From NCBI GenBank assembly GCA_039566865.1, contig CM076949.1:20064501-20128500 (forward strand): DNA of 64,000 nt, in the 5' to 3' direction. Under the pieces are notes generated by a model. It did not search any database. It saw only the letters and a list, made by a program, of their open reading frames with translations, and was not told the origin of the DNA. The DNA comes from Aurelia coerulea (Eukaryota; Cnidaria; Scyphozoa; Semaeostomeae; Ulmaridae). Shown here piece after piece: positions 19,225 to 31,590 of this stretch (the first letter of the stretch is position 1; every line of letters starts with the position of its first letter). The position numbers were made by a program, and so were the translations under genes.

Positions 19225-21781
19225 TCCGCATTAGGAAAACAAGAGCTGTGTACTTTGATACAGATCATATCATCGTTGCGGTCGGCCTGCTATTGTTACC
19301 GCAGAAAAACTTTTGTTTTGTGAGAGCTTTTATCTCATTGGCTGCGGTTTGAATTTGCGGTTTTTTCAAATCCTGAGCATCCTAATCCGGAGTCCAAAGA
19401 ATGGAATTAAACTCAAGATTGTACAAAGATGATATTAGTTGAAGACAAGAGAAACAGGAATTTATCATCATTATCATACATGAACAAAATTTACACATCG
19501 TTTTGTTTTTACACGCGTTTTAATGAATCCTTGTTATGACAAAAACATTTTTTATTAAGTAAAACCCAAACTAAATATATAATACATTACTGGTCCTATC
19601 CACAGCGGGAAAATACACACAATCACCTGGTTTCCACTGCAGATGGGACTTACAGATTAAGGCACATAATTTCCAAAAGGAAAACCAACAAACAATCAAA
19701 ACAACCGAAACCAAAAGTAAAACCAGGAAAGGAAACGCGAAACAGAGAGAAGTTGCTGTCATGAAATTACTCGAAAAGATTTCCTTGCAAAAGGTCTCTT
19801 GGATCGTTCAATGAAGGGTATTGTTTTCTTTTTTTTACGTTCCATTAAATATTTACAATACAAATTTACTAGTTATACCACTTACAAGATATTTAACTAC
19901 ACTGCAAGGACGATGCCACTAGATGCAAAATACCATGACTATTCAGTGGCATCACAAACAACTAAGACAACATAAGAGACAGCATGAAGGATATTGTTGT
20001 CTCAATAATCATTCTATTCTCGACTACATTCAGATCTGACGTTCCGTACAAGAGTAATTTACACAAAAACATTGTAGCGAAGGTGACATAATTTATAACA
20101 GCATTGATGGCATGGAATATTCTTCAATTAAATAGAAGTAAATCTAGGATTCCGAGGTCTTCATTGTTTTTGGTTTCGGATACGATGGAATGTTTTGAAG
20201 AAAATTTAGAAAAAACAAAATATACAGTAAATCCCCGCATATAAGAGCCTACAGAAATAAGAACATAGATGCTGTTTTTCCTAACTTAGGCACCTTGTAC
20301 TTAAGAACCTGTTTCAGTTTGATAAAAAATCTGTTCTTATATTAAGGGTAGCAAAGCTAATTTTGGAATGTCATTATTTCAAGTTCATTTTTGTCCCAGT
20401 GGGCTGTTAAAGTTTGAATCTCCCCTACTCTTTGAAAGCTTAGCCTTGGTTATAGGTACATTATAGTCTTTTCCAAAACAAATGATAGGGCTGAACATCT
20501 TTGATGATGGTTCTAAAACGGCCTGCGCAAGGCACTCTTCAAATAAGAACATTTATACCTTGAATGAAACTAGTCTTAGTACCTTTAAAATAAGAACCTT
20601 TTTCATCCTTGCTCTCAAAAAGTAGGTTCTTATACGCGGCGATTTACCTTTTTGTAAGTCATCCATCTTGCTCTTGTACATCACAATCATTCTTTTACAG
20701 AACTTGGCACATGACATGTAAGGGATCGACCCCAGGGGGGGGGGGTACTTGACTTAATTTTGTACGGGGGTGTGCCCACGAAAATTTTTTTTACCCTGCT
20801 CCAGAATCTTTCACTCCAAATAATAGCCGATTCTAGAAAAAATGGTGAAAAGTATACTCCAAAACATGAAAATTTGACCGAAAAACGACCCGATCTAACA
20901 AAATATCCCATTTTGTCATGTTTTGACAACCTGCTCTAGAAAAATTGCCTTATTTTTGATACCCCGTGTTAGAAAGACTTGGTGAAAACGATACCCTTAA
21001 GAACGGCACATCCCCGTCGGACAAATATACTAAGTACCCCCCCCCCCCCTCGGGTGATCGACCGAAAATATTTTACCTTTGTTAGATTTTACAGCTGACC
21101 CACACTTTATTAATTTTTTATGTGCCCGTTTAGCGGTAGGCTGTAATGTATACGCAATGCTTTTGTTTCATAATTTTCGCTGTTCATGTTTGTCATTCAC
21201 TGTTCTACTTCAAAACTTCAGCAATTAATTGGGAAAATTATAACTGGCAAGATTTTGGGATTTTAGAACTCTCTCAGATTTTTCAAAGATTTTTAAGATC
21301 GTTGCTGAGATTTTCAAAGATTTTCAAAGATTTCTACTTTTTGAGATTTTTGTATGCTTGAGATTTTGCAAGATCAATTAGAATTTTGCAAGATTAGAAT
21401 TTTGAGATTTTCAAAGAATTTTGAAAGCTAGGAAAAGTTTTTGGCAAATTCAAAACCTCTCAGGGGTATTACTAGCTGTTTTCTAAAAATCGCACTAAAA
21501 ATCCCCCCCCCCCCCCTCCAAAGTTCCTGAAAGTACGTACGCACTGGCTGGTGAGGGCAGTGGCTCCGACCTAAATACGTACGTGCTATATTTATAAACC
21601 TCTCCCTGGGAAAGGGGGTTTGAAATTTCGTGTACCTAATTTATATGGACGCTCTCAAGATGTTTGACAGGGCAGGGCAGGGAGACGCACATCATAGTTA
21701 CACAGCAGCAACAACATATGGCGTGTCTAACTATGGTGTCTAACAACAACAACCTTCAAAAAGTCAACTGAAAAAAGTGCA
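19225..21781 (+). other. Intergenic region between P450 and MTFP1
   Basis: No host coding signal. It contains a TIR element at 20223-20650 (CAGTAAATCCCCGCATATAA mirrored by TTCTTATACGCGGCGATTTA), the G-tract element at 20732-21055, and runs of AGATTTTCAAAGATTT-type words at 21250-21430. Confidence 0.5.
20732..21055. mobile_element. G-tract TIR element with 8-bp duplication
   Basis: It opens CCAGGGGGGGGGGGTACTT and closes with an inverted TACCCCCCCCCCCCCTCGGG. Perfect 8-bp repeats GATCGACC (20724-20731, 21056-21063) flank it. CAGGG ends plus an 8-bp duplication suggest a non-autonomous hAT-like element. No coding. Confidence 0.8.
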
Positions 21782-21857
21782 ATGGCGGATGATGTAGCCT
21801 CAATCTCTAAAGACAAAGATGTTGACTTGTTCCGCGAAACACCAATCAGACTTCTGG
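21782..21857 (+). CDS. MTFP1: MTFP1 exon 1
   Basis: Codes MADDVASISKDKDVDLFRET and PIRLL, then one base of Gly. Donor GTAAGA. Confidence 0.93.
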
Positions 21858-24800
21858 GTAAGACTTCTCCTTTCATCATCTAACATAGGTGTTGTTGTTC
21901 TGCTTGGAAGAATTTGAGCCTGCCTCCAACCCTAGTCAGCTGTGTAGGGCAGGGCATGGCATGCCAGATTTTCAACAGTTAATTGGATTTTAGTACAGGG
22001 GATGCTCTCTCCTCGATTAGTCTACCTATTGAGAGAGCTCCTCCTTAAGAAATTCCTCTCCATACAAATTTATAGTTTATTGTAATTATTTATATAAACT
22101 ATTTTGTCGTATTTGTAACTTGTTATAATTTTACTTTCATGTTAGTTTGTTTAATGGATTTTTGTATATGTTGTGCAATTTTAAAATGAAACTAAACTGC
22201 CAGCCAGACACTACTGCACTTCCACTGACCACTGACTTTGCATTCACTGTTTTTTTGTGTGCAGGGAAGTACAAGTGAGAATGATAAATAAACAAGAGGC
22301 TCTATTGCTCTCACCAAAATATATTGTAATGATTTTTTTCAACCACCTCTAATGAGGGGACCATTATGGAAATTAGGTCAACTCGATCTTTTAATTCTAT
22401 CCCTGCCACACTAAGATGATCAGGGGTGTTCTTATAGTCATTGAAGTTGTTATGTAAATGCGTTTTAACTATTTTATATTTATTTTAACCCCCTTTTAAC
22501 CATTATAAACATTTAATTTTGTGGCGAATTTTAACGTACATGCATATAAAGTGGTGCAGGGAAGAAGCAATAAATGCAGCCTAGGGCATTTGCAAGCAGG
22601 AGATTTTTGATATGGGCTGTTAGAAATAGAAAGCAGAGAACAAAAGAAGTTTCCTTATTCATAAGTTTAAAGGCAGAAACACCACAATACAACAAAAACA
22701 ACAGCAAATGGTTGAATAAATTTTATGCCAATAGTTCGTCCTGCCATGTTGGACTTCTTCGGGGCTGTAATGTAACAGTTAACTGTTATATTACAGCCCT
22801 GAAGAAGTCCTGCATGGCAGGACAAAATATTGGCATAAAATCTATTCAACCATTTGCTGTTGTTTTTGTTGTATTGCGGTGTTTCTGCCTTTAAACTTAT
22901 TGATTCATTCGTCACCACAAGCATCTTGGGATCCGACAATCAACGCTGGTATCGTGGCCTTTCCTTTTTAAAATTATTTCCTTATTCACCCTGGAGATCT
23001 CATTGATAAATGCCATACCCTGCAGACAGGAAACTGATTACATTTATTCTGTTGCAGGATATGCAAATGAGGTTGGGGAAGCATTCCGTGCATTGGTACC
23101 AAGATGGCTGGTAAATTCAAGCTATGCTGTTGCATCTCTGTATTGTTTTGCTGATGCTTCAAGCAAAGGCTTGAAATCATACCAGGTATAGCTACACGTG
23201 TTTCTTGTCAATAGGAATGATTTTGAACAGTATCAGGAAAAAATTCATATTGTAGGTGTAAAAGTGTACGAGATTTGTCAAAACAAAAATATGTTTACGG
23301 ATTTTTGATAGATTTTTCTTAAAAACTGAAGGATTTTTGGGAAAGGTGTACGAGATTTTTGGAAGTGAAATAACGCTGGGATCTTTATTCATTTACTTAC
23401 GATGGAAAACATTTGTTAGAACGGCCCTAATAACAACTGAAAATTAGCCAGTAAGTGATATTTGCCTGTTTCGAATGAAGAGACAAGCCAGCAGACAATT
23501 TGTCGTACTCTCTCTTTTTTGCAGCAGCGGCTATCGAACTTCGGTTAAAATAAGATAAGACACCAAAGTTATTCTATCAGTTCGTTGGAAAGCAAGTTGA
23601 ATAAGCAAGAAGGAAACTGATCTTTCAAAAGAATTAACAGCAGGTCAAAGAAATAACTCTTCAGCCTATAAGTAATGTTAAGTGATATTAACATCCTGCA
23701 GGATTATCTTTTGTAAACAATTCAATGATAACTATCAAATCATCAAGGATTTTCGATTTAGGACTTCCTGTTTGGTATTTGGCCCCAGAGGAAATACAAG
23801 ATTTAAATCATCACTTGGAAAAACAAGGCGTTGGGAAGAGAAGGAGTTCACCAAGGAGTGCGCGATCGCTTCATTGTTTTTCTCCATTTTAGTGTCGATA
23901 AAATCACTATGATGAAGCAGGGCCTGCGACGACGGGGGCGGGGGGCATTGCAAATTATACCTTTCACGAATTGTTCATAAGAACAGGCGATAAATTAACC
24001 ATGCTTTAACTCGATCCTCTGCCTTATTTAACCTGTATTATGCATTTGGCAAGTAGAGATGACGAATTTTGCGTCGCAGAAATGAAATGCTTCCCAACCC
24101 TTCCATATCTCATGATTATTGCCACCTAAGGTAGAGTTTGATGGCTGGAAACAAGTTCGATTCACAAATGTATTCATTGTTTACATTATGATGCCAATTT
24201 CATGGAAATGTCATATTGCCAAATTCTTGCGCAAAATTGGTAGTGTTTAACACCTAAAATTTCCAAATGCCAAGATTAAAGGTTTCAAGTGCCTCTAAAT
24301 ATTAACATCCTGCAGAATTATCTTTTGTAAACAATTCAATGATAACTATCAAATCATCAAGGGTTTTGGATTTAGGACTTCCTGTTTGGTATTTGGCCCC
24401 AGAGGAAATACAAGATTTAAATCATCACTTGGAAAAACAAGGCGTTGGGAAGAGAAGGAGTTCACCAAGGAGTGCGGGATCGCTTCATTGTTTTTCTCCA
24501 TTTTAGTGTCGATAAAATCACTATGATGAAGCAGGGCCTCCGACGACGGGGGCGGGGGGCATTGCAAATTATACCTTTCACGAATTGTTCATAAGAACAG
24601 GCGATAAATTAACCATGCTTTAACTCGATCCTCTATTTAACTGCCGTTTAAGGTCTACGATCCGTAAGAAGGCTTTCGTTCCATGAGATTCTTCACGAGC
24701 GGCATTCTTGCATAAATGCTCAGTCTGACCATGATTGCCCTCCAAGATATGTCTAGTGTGGATGTAGTTTTGTGGGTTCAATCAAGTTTTTGTTCATTAT

Positions 24801-25305
24801 TTTGTTCATCTTGTCTGCCAGCTTTTGTCCATTTTGTTTCGTTGAGGATTGCGGATCAAGACAAAATATTCCTGCAGATTCTCATATTGTTTGCAATATT
24901 TTTATTGAATTTTCATATCTTGCCATCACACCAGACGCCAGGAATTGTGTCCTGCAAGGTATACATAAATTTAATACAAGGTTTTTTGGCTACTTTATTT
25001 TCTTTTCAGGTTAATATTTAGATTTTTGCATTTTATTTTGTGAAGCAAACTGAAAAAAGTTTTTAAGTTCTATTTCATTAAAGAATAGTACATTCTACAT
25101 ACGAACCTAAGCCCCTTTTCATCATATATTCCTGTGAATGAAAAGCACCATCAGAAAAACAGATGGACATGCCCTCTCCCCAGTCTAACCCTATGGCAAC
25201 AGCCTATGGTTGGAGAGAAGATGAATAGGTTTTGGATATGGTTGAAACGTTTTAAATAGATGTCATTGCAAATTTTATCTGACCTGTCAAGACCATAGCA
25301 ATTTT

Positions 25306-25349
<44 letters not shown>

Positions 25350-26940
25350 ATGCTTTGACTATGTTGATTTGCTTTCATACAAACCTTTGCAAGAGACCTG
25401 ATTCAGGATAATGCTGATGATTTCAGAATTTATATTATTTTCCTTCACCAGAATTCAGAAATTGAACAAGAACAGAAGAATAGACGCTCAGTGGAAGTCT
25501 TTCTTGAAGCAGCTATTTGGCAAGCATTCGCATCAGTGATCATACCAGGTTTCACTATAAACAGACTTTGCAGGTTATCAAATATTTCATTGTCCAGGCT
25601 AGCACCAGCCGTGCCCTTGATAACAAAGAACATGCTGACTACTGTTGTTGGACTTGGCAGTATTCCTTTTATCATCAAGCCCATTGATAGGTATGATGAT
25701 GTAGATCACCTAATTTTTTTCTGAATTGCATTCATTTTGATAAAAATTTAAATGCTCACTCTGAGAGATAACACAAGGTCAAAAACTCTATACAGCTTGA
25801 ATCAAGCTTTGAATAATGAGGAAATTTTATTTTGTGGCAAAAAAGGTGTGTGCACATAGGTCAGCATAGGTTCCAATCTTTAAAAAGACTGGTGTAAAAT
25901 TGAGTGACGTATTTCTTTGAACTGAATGACTTCAAAGAAACTTTGGCTAATTCTCTATAATTCTACCATGGGAATTTTCTGACATCTTCAATATTTTCAG
26001 AATTAGAGTGTTTTTCTTCTTTTAAGAATAACAAGAAATATTTTCAAAAAAACTTAAAACCATTGTAATTTCTAAACTGTTTGATGTTACATGAAATAGT
26101 TTCAAAGAAAACCATATTGTATGAATGCCTCCAATATGGTATCAAGCAAAAGTCTGTCACTCATCTAGTTTATGATTTAGAAATTTGATGACATCACATC
26201 CTTAAATGAGTTAAAATGTAAGATTGACTGTAATTTCCAAAAATATTCAGGGTTTCTGAAAAATCCAATGGTAGAATTATAGATAACTATCTAAAGTTTC
26301 AAGCCATCCAATCAGAAGAAATAGGTCATTGAATTTTACACCCATCTTTTTACGCCGAGATAAAGATTTGGAACCTATGCGACACAGGTCATGTGTTGCC
26401 AACATTCAGCCCCAACCAGAATATAGATACAGCTGTAATCAGTGGGATGCCTATTAGGGCTTTACTGATTACCTCAATAGATGTACTGTATAGATAAAAA
26501 CCATGGTTGAACAGATAGTCATTGGCGCAAACAGGAACTTAAGGTATTTTGTTGTTATTGTTCACTGGGGATTTTTTATATATCCGTTATTTTCAGAATT
26601 ACAGCGTTCATCATTAACCAGAATAGCCACAGATTCTCAGTCTATGCCTAGAAAATATTCAATGGAATCTGCATTTTTAAATCCCAACCGAAATATAAAA
26701 AACATTTGCCTTGCCGGTGGATGATTCATAAAATTTTCTGAACATGGAAGCCTCTTTTTACTTATCTGGTACAAATACTAGCTCATATTTTCTGTTCTCG
26801 TATTAAGGCTTGTGGACACAGCAATGGAACAAGCTGCTCCATATGCCAAGCAAATCCTCCAGCAAGAAGCAGTCATTGAAGAGAGCATTCATGTTGCAGT
26901 TGAAGGACGAACTGATGCAATTGGAGAATGGAGTCGGTGA
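21782..26940 (+). CDS. MTFP1: Mitochondrial fission process protein 1 (MTP18)
   Basis: A mitochondrial inner-membrane protein that promotes mitochondrial fission. Four exons (21782-21857, 23058-23185, 25452-25690, 26808-26940) join in phase with GT-AG introns into 191 residues. Family signatures: LFRETPIRLLGYANEVGEAF, RALVPRWLVNSSYAVASLY, ADASSKG, then IWQAFASVIIPGFTINRLC and VGLGSIPFIIKPIDR, finishing with a short divergent tail. It has the usual three hydrophobic segments and a length near the vertebrate protein. The ATG at 21782 is the first in frame with the conserved LFRETP start. Introns 1 to 3 contain palindromic MITEs and a direct duplication. No polyadenylation signal was recognised before the MITE that begins 50 bp after the stop. 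Confidence 0.96.
22320..22550 (+). repeat. Dispersed retroelement-like repeat, copy 1
   Basis: The block GGGACCATTATGGAAATTAG, TCAACTCGATCTTTTAAT, CTATCCCTGCCAC and TTTTAATTTTGTGGCGAATT recurs at 61440-61655. The shared 3' AT-rich end suggests the tail of a LINE or SINE family; no protein remains. Confidence 0.55.
22655..22907. mobile_element. Near-perfect palindromic MITE in MTFP1 intron 1
   Basis: About 125-bp arms begin AAGTTTAAAGGCAGAAACAC and close around GTAACAGTTAACTGTTA. The open frames on both strands (22574-22894 and 22667-22939) are mirror images of this palindrome and are not genes. Confidence 0.85.
23058..23185 (+). CDS. MTFP1: MTFP1 exon 2
   Basis: Acceptor CTGTTGCAG, donor GTATAG. 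Encodes GYANEVGEAFRALVPRWLV and the first membrane segment, ending GLKSYQ in phase 0. Confidence 0.96.
23686..24018 (+). repeat. Direct repeat, left copy
   Basis: The 330-bp block starting TTAACATCCTGCAGGATTAT and ending TTTAACTCGATCCTCT is repeated at 24299-24634 with only a few differences. It ends with CAGGGCCTGCGACGACGGGG, the same terminal motif as the MITE at 2650. The copies are 610 bp apart in MTFP1 intron 2. Confidence 0.8.
24299..24634 (+). repeat. Direct repeat, right copy
   Basis: Nearly identical to 23686-24018, same orientation. The intervening 280 bp is unique. LTR-like spacing is possible, but no TG...CA ends, primer site or polymerase are seen, so a segmental duplication of an insertion is more likely. 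Confidence 0.8.
25311..25350 (+). repeat. (CTTG)n microsatellite
   Basis: About ten CTTG tetramers. It produces the artificial SKQASKQASKQ reading on the minus strand. Confidence 0.9.
25452..25690 (+). CDS. MTFP1: MTFP1 exon 3
   Basis: Acceptor CTTCACCAG, donor GTATGA. Encodes an acidic linker NSEIEQEQKNRRSVEVFLEA, then the conserved IWQAFASVIIPGFTINR and PFIIKPIDR segments. Confidence 0.97.
25866..26385. mobile_element. MITE in MTFP1 intron 3
   Basis: Inverted ends CATAGGTTCCAATCTTTAAA (left) and TAAAGATTTGGAACCTATGC (right), with inner arms GGTGTAAAATTGA and TGAATTTTACACCC. Same family as 30485-30946 and the relic at 540-900. Confidence 0.75.
26808..26940 (+). CDS. MTFP1: MTFP1 exon 4 (C-terminus)
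   Basis: Acceptor CGTATTAAG. Completes Arg and encodes LVDTAMEQAAPYAKQI, then a divergent acidic tail and TGA. Confidence 0.93.
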
Positions 26941-26990
26941 CAGGTATATAAAAAATGTATGATTGAAGTTCTAACTATTGTAAGTTTATA

Positions 26991-28500
26991 GGGTGTTCCA
27001 AAAAAGTACTCCCATTTAAAAGATCATAAACATTTGATTACCAAATCTAATATAAACGTTTTTTGTGATCTCTCCTGCCATTGATTCAAATGGATTTAAA
27101 GTGATAAAATGTTTGTTTTCGTAACTTAAAAGGTATGAAATGACACCCTGAAAATCCTTATTCTGAGCGATACTTTCAAGCAATAACGTAAATCTTTGCG
27201 AAGAGCCATGATATTGAGATTGAGATTTTTTTCATTGTCCATTAAATCTGCAATGATAGTTTGCATTTCTTTTGACATTTGTGACCAAACTAGAAGCTTA
27301 GAGGATAAGTCTGGGGTTGGTATGATTAATGCTAGAAAGCTAACTTACCAAAACTGCTGCCGTGAATTCTTAACTTTGTTCCACTTTTTGAGGTTCCTAA
27401 CAGCTGTAAATTCAATGAAAATGCTAATATGTTAGTGGAATTTTAGGCCAAATTTGGTCGCTGTGTCGCCATGAAAAATGGTGGGAAAAGTATGACACAC
27501 CATTAATAACGGTATACTCTTATATTTTATCATCAATCATACCAACCCCGGACTTGTCCTTTAAAGCCTGGTTTTCACTAGAGTCATAAGGATCGTAAGA
27601 ATCATAAGAAACATAATTTTAAGATCTTATGACGCTTATGATCAAGTGAAAACACCAAGAATTTTAATCGTAAAATGATTAGCACTTGATTTTATCTCTT
27701 AAAACGCGTGACATAAGGATCGTAAAGATGAAAAACTTTTTCATCTTTACGATCCTTACGACCGGATGTGCCGGATTAAGCCTTTGTTTCTTCAATTAGA
27801 TGACGCAACTTCAGCAAATTCCACTCAAAAGTAGGGCTTCCAAGTGTATTCCTAGGCAGAGAACTGTAATTATTTGTAGAAAATGGAAGTATTTCGGGTG
27901 GAAAAACCATGGGAGCAACTAACAGTTGCCCAAAATCTTAGATAGCTTCAGGAAAAGTCTCATAAAGATTTTGAGTGAAAATTTGTGGAATAAAGCGTGT
28001 CTCATTTCCATTTCTGTGAGACCTGTGCCTTCTTACCAGAATCTACATTATCTGAAACATAAGAGAGAGCGATAGCAAAGGCCACACTGCATTTTCAAAG
28101 GAATTTCTTGCCAAGCTTGCGCTATTATAGCAGGATTTTAAGGAAAATTATATTTCTTACAATCGTTATGATGCAGTGAAAACAACAAAGTCATAAGGAT
28201 CATAAGCATCATAAGATTTCAAAATTATGTTTCTTATGACTCTTATGATTCTTATGACTCTAGTGAAAACCAGGCTTAACATGCAAAGAGAATTTAATCT
28301 CGCAATGCATTCTGCACTTTATTTCAAAAGCAGGCAGCCCTAAAGAGTTACATTTACCAAATTTTAAACCAATGACCAGATAGCTGTGAATAGAATTCAA
28401 CTTTGACCTAATTGCCAAAGAAATAGATTTTAAAATCAGGCAATTTTTGTGATCAAATTTTGATGATTTTTCAAACAGGAGTACTTTTTTGGACACTCGA
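26991..28500. mobile_element. GGGTGTTCC TIR element with a nested TTAA element
   Basis: Left end GGGTGTTCCAAAAAAGTACT mirrors AGTACTTTTTTGGACACTC at about 28480-28500, with a TA just before the left end. It is the same family as the element at 1-528. It is split by the element at 27565-28275. Confidence 0.7.
27565..28275. mobile_element. TTAA-flanked TIR element
   Basis: TTAA at 27561-27564 and 28276-28279 flank inverted ends GCCTGGTTTTCACTAGAGTC and GACTCTAGTGAAAACCAGGC. Subterminal arms repeat CATAAG/CTTATG words. TTAA targets are used by piggyBac and Kolobok elements; no transposase is present. Confidence 0.75.
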
Positions 28501-28639
28501 TGCTACAGTCAAACATGCTTACAACAAAATGGTTTTTGAGAATCACAGCCTGCTAAAGTTTCTTTGATTTTAGAATTTTCTTTGACAGGAGATATTTCAA
28601 TGTGGAACGGAAGAGAAAGTTTGAATTTGATCCAAATAA

Positions 28640-29415
28640 TAGACCTTGTCGCTATTCTACAGAGAGTCTGGATCAAGGAATATTTTTTCTATATTTAGTC
28701 GAATTTTCGAATGTACACAATAGTGATAGAAACCATTAACGCCACTCAGTCGAACCCCCCCCCCCCCGGGGGATTACACAACATGCTGAGGGTAGGGAGG
28801 GTACTGGTATATGCCGCCCATTGGTGGGTTTTTGCCCCATAATGATCTCTAACGAAGGCCATTTTTCAGCCGACTTTCGGTACTCGGTTCGGCTAAATCG
28901 GCCAAAATAGTGAAAATTGCGTACTTTTCCACCAAAATTCATCATGAAAATGTGTATGAAGACAAATATCGGCTATGTAAAGTGGGTCGGGGGGGGTACT
29001 TGACTTGTGGATGGACGGGGGTCTGCCGCCCGGTTTTTAGAAAGCTACCCTCTTCTAATTACCGAAACTTGCTTTTGATACCCACTTTTATGATGAATTT
29101 TGGCGGAAAACTGCCCATTTTAACCATTTTTTGTGAATTTCACCGAAACCCCACCCATGTTTATGGAAAATCTGCCAAAAAAGGACCCTTGTTTAGAGAA
29201 TTGTCCATATGGGCGGCACATACCCGTACCCTGAACATGCTATGTACCCCCCCCCCCCGGGGAAGTGGGTAGCTTCTCGTGGCAGACATCTGGCCATCCA
29301 AAAGTCGTATACCCCCCCCCCCGCCCCAATCAAATGTTTGGTATAGAATGTTTAAATACATCATACAATCCAGCCTCGTTCTAGAATAGCTGAAAGGTCT
29401 ATTAAGCATAAAATC
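28640..29415. repeat. Nested G-tract palindromic repeats
   Basis: Outer ends (GCTATTCTACAGAGAGTCTG and the mirrored CGTTCTAGAATAGCTG near 29380) enclose two G/C-tract elements. C13 at about 28756 and C14 at 29247 bound palindromic text with ATTCATCATGAAAATG mirrored by TATGATGAATTTTGG. No coding. Confidence 0.55.
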
Positions 29416-29846
29416 GGTTATGTAGATACAGCAAACTTTGGGGCCTTTTGATTTTGAATGGGAAGAATTAAGTCATGTTTCGTGGAATACATGTAAAATA
29501 CCAAGGACTTTTGGATGGAATCGAAAGAACTGAGAGTGAAATTGGGGTTTATCTTACTGGGTTGCCTCCTATGAAAAAATTTTTCGTGTCAAGAAAAGAT
29601 TGTTCAATTTGGACGTATTGGCAACATCGAAGAGCAGTGCTACTTGAAAAAGTTGAATTAAACTTTTGTTGATCTATTGTGATTGTCTCTCAATTTTTGT
29701 TTTCAAACTGATATCTGTATATGAGATCCTTACATTTGTCGACAAAAGCCTTGTTATGTTTCATACAAAATATTGGCTGAGGTTACCACAGTCTGTCTCA
29801 AATTAGATGTCACCTGAAAATGCCTGCGAATAGCAACAATACACGT

Positions 29847-30252
29847 TTTTTTTATAAGAAACTGGTTTATAAGAAACTAGTACTACGATGACCAAAAATT
29901 TAAGAAACTCTAGTACTACGCTCAAGAACAGTTAAGAAACCCTAAAACTCTATTTCTGTATGTCTCTCTTATTCTATGTCTCTCTAACAAAGGTACATTC
30001 GTCTTTTCTTGACTTTTAACTACAAAATTGGCAAATTTTTGCCTTGATGTGCATGGCTTCTTCTTGATGACAATGTCAATGCAAAATGGAAGCCCTTTCT
30101 CGAGAAGAAGGCTCAACTTCGAACAATACCGCAATTTTAGGCCCAAAAATTAAGAAACTAATTAAGAAACTTTTACTACTAAAACACCGAAATTTTCATG
30201 CGAAATTAAGAAACTTTTAGTACTAAGTGCTGATCCAGGTTTCTTATAAAAG
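29847..30252. mobile_element. AAGAAACT MITE, dispersed copy
   Basis: Terminal TTATAAGAAACTGG mirrored by CCAGGTTTCTTATAA, with the same interior as 6600-7010. Confidence 0.75.
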
Positions 30253-30484
30253 AAAAAACGGGTAGAAGTATTTTGCAAATAAATTTTGTATTATCGCAAA
30301 TATCCGATGACATCTAATTTCAGACGGACTTTGTTATCACAGTTTGTTGTAAGCTGGTTCTTACTGTATTGCTTATTGCTTCAAAAGTTTTGCTGTAAAG
30401 CAAATTGCTAGCTCTGGATTTTAGATGGTTATTCCCAGATGTCATCAGATTAACCAAATCTTGAACCAGAATATATTAAATAAA

Positions 30485-30946
30485 ACATAGGGCTCAAATC
30501 TTTAAAAAGGTCGGTGTAAAATTATATTAAGATTTTCTTTGAATTAAATGGCTTGAAAGGAACTTCTGGTACTTTGCCGTAAATCTGCCGTGGAAATTTT
30601 TTGATATCTTTGGTTTCAAAATGGCGGCATTTATTAAATCATCAAATTTCTAAATCCTAAATCAGAAAAACTACAGATTTCTGCTTTCCACCACGTTGTA
30701 GACCTTCATAAAATATGGTTTTCTTGAAAGTAATATTATTTTTCCTCTATCGGTTTAGGATTTACAATGATTTTAATTTAATTTTTCCAAAATTTTTCAT
30801 GAATTTTTTCAAAAATAATTAAACTTCCACGGCAGATTTACAGCGAAGTACCATACGTTCCTTTAAAGCCATTCAATTCAAAGAAAAATGTCATAGAATT
30901 TTACACCCACCTTTTTAAAGATTTGGAAGATTTGAGCCCTATGCTA
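30485..30946. mobile_element. MITE with ATAGGGCTCAAATCTTTAAA ends
   Basis: Left end CATAGGGCTCAAATCTTT mirrors AGATTTGAGCCCTATG at the right; subterminal CGTAAATCTGCCGTGGAA mirrors TTCCACGGCAGATTTAC. Confidence 0.8.
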
Positions 30947-31187
30947 TTAAAGAATATTATTTGTGAGATAGATTTCAGATTGTTAAATGATTAAAAATGA
31001 TTTTAGTATGTTGTGCACTGTTTTGTAAGAGCAGTGGAAGATCTTTGAGATCGGTTTGAAACTTTGTAATCAAATGTCACTTAAAGGTATTTTCTAGAAT
31101 ATTATATTGCTCGAAACATTGTATATTTGTTTTGAATTAGATTTCTTCTAGTTATGCGCAATTTACTGTTTACAAGATGAGCATAAG

Positions 31188-31364
31188 CAGAGACGTAGGA
31201 ACCGGGGGGGCACTGGGGGCACTGGGGGCATGTGCCCCCCCAAGATTTTGCAATAAACAAAGAAGTGCCCTTTTTATTTTCAGGAAGTGTCCCTTTAGCT
31301 TCATGAAAAACGTGCCCTTAAAGTGTCGTGCCCCCTCAAGTTTGAGATGCTTCCTACGTCCCTG
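31188..31364. mobile_element. hAT-type MITE, copy 1 (177 bp)
   Basis: Starts CAGAGACGTAGGAACC and ends GCTTCCTACGTCCCTG, flanked by a perfect 8-bp duplication AGCATAAG (31180-31187, 31365-31372). CAG termini and 8-bp duplications are hAT hallmarks. Confidence 0.92.
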
Positions 31365-31590
31365 AGCATAAGCACAGTGTAAGGTGCTTATAAGGAAACA
31401 AACTTTACGCGCCTACTCTCATGGAGTCTTTAGAACTTTGCTTACTTCTGCAGTTGTGATGAGGGTGAAGCTATTTGTTCTTGCTTATTTGATATTTGTT
31501 TGCCGGGAAGTTTCGTTTTTCGAGAATCTATTGCAGTGGTCCAGACAATTGAGCCTGTGGGCTCTAAAAGGTTGTCTGTTGTTATGCTGC

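Noticed and set aside
22574..22939. Overlapping open frames on both strands (about 90-106 codons)
   Set aside because: They are mirror images of a palindromic MITE; the near-identical peptides on opposite strands come from the inverted arms.
23686..24634. LTR retrotransposon with 330-bp LTRs
   Set aside because: No TG...CA ends, no primer site, no polymerase, and only 280 bp between the repeats.
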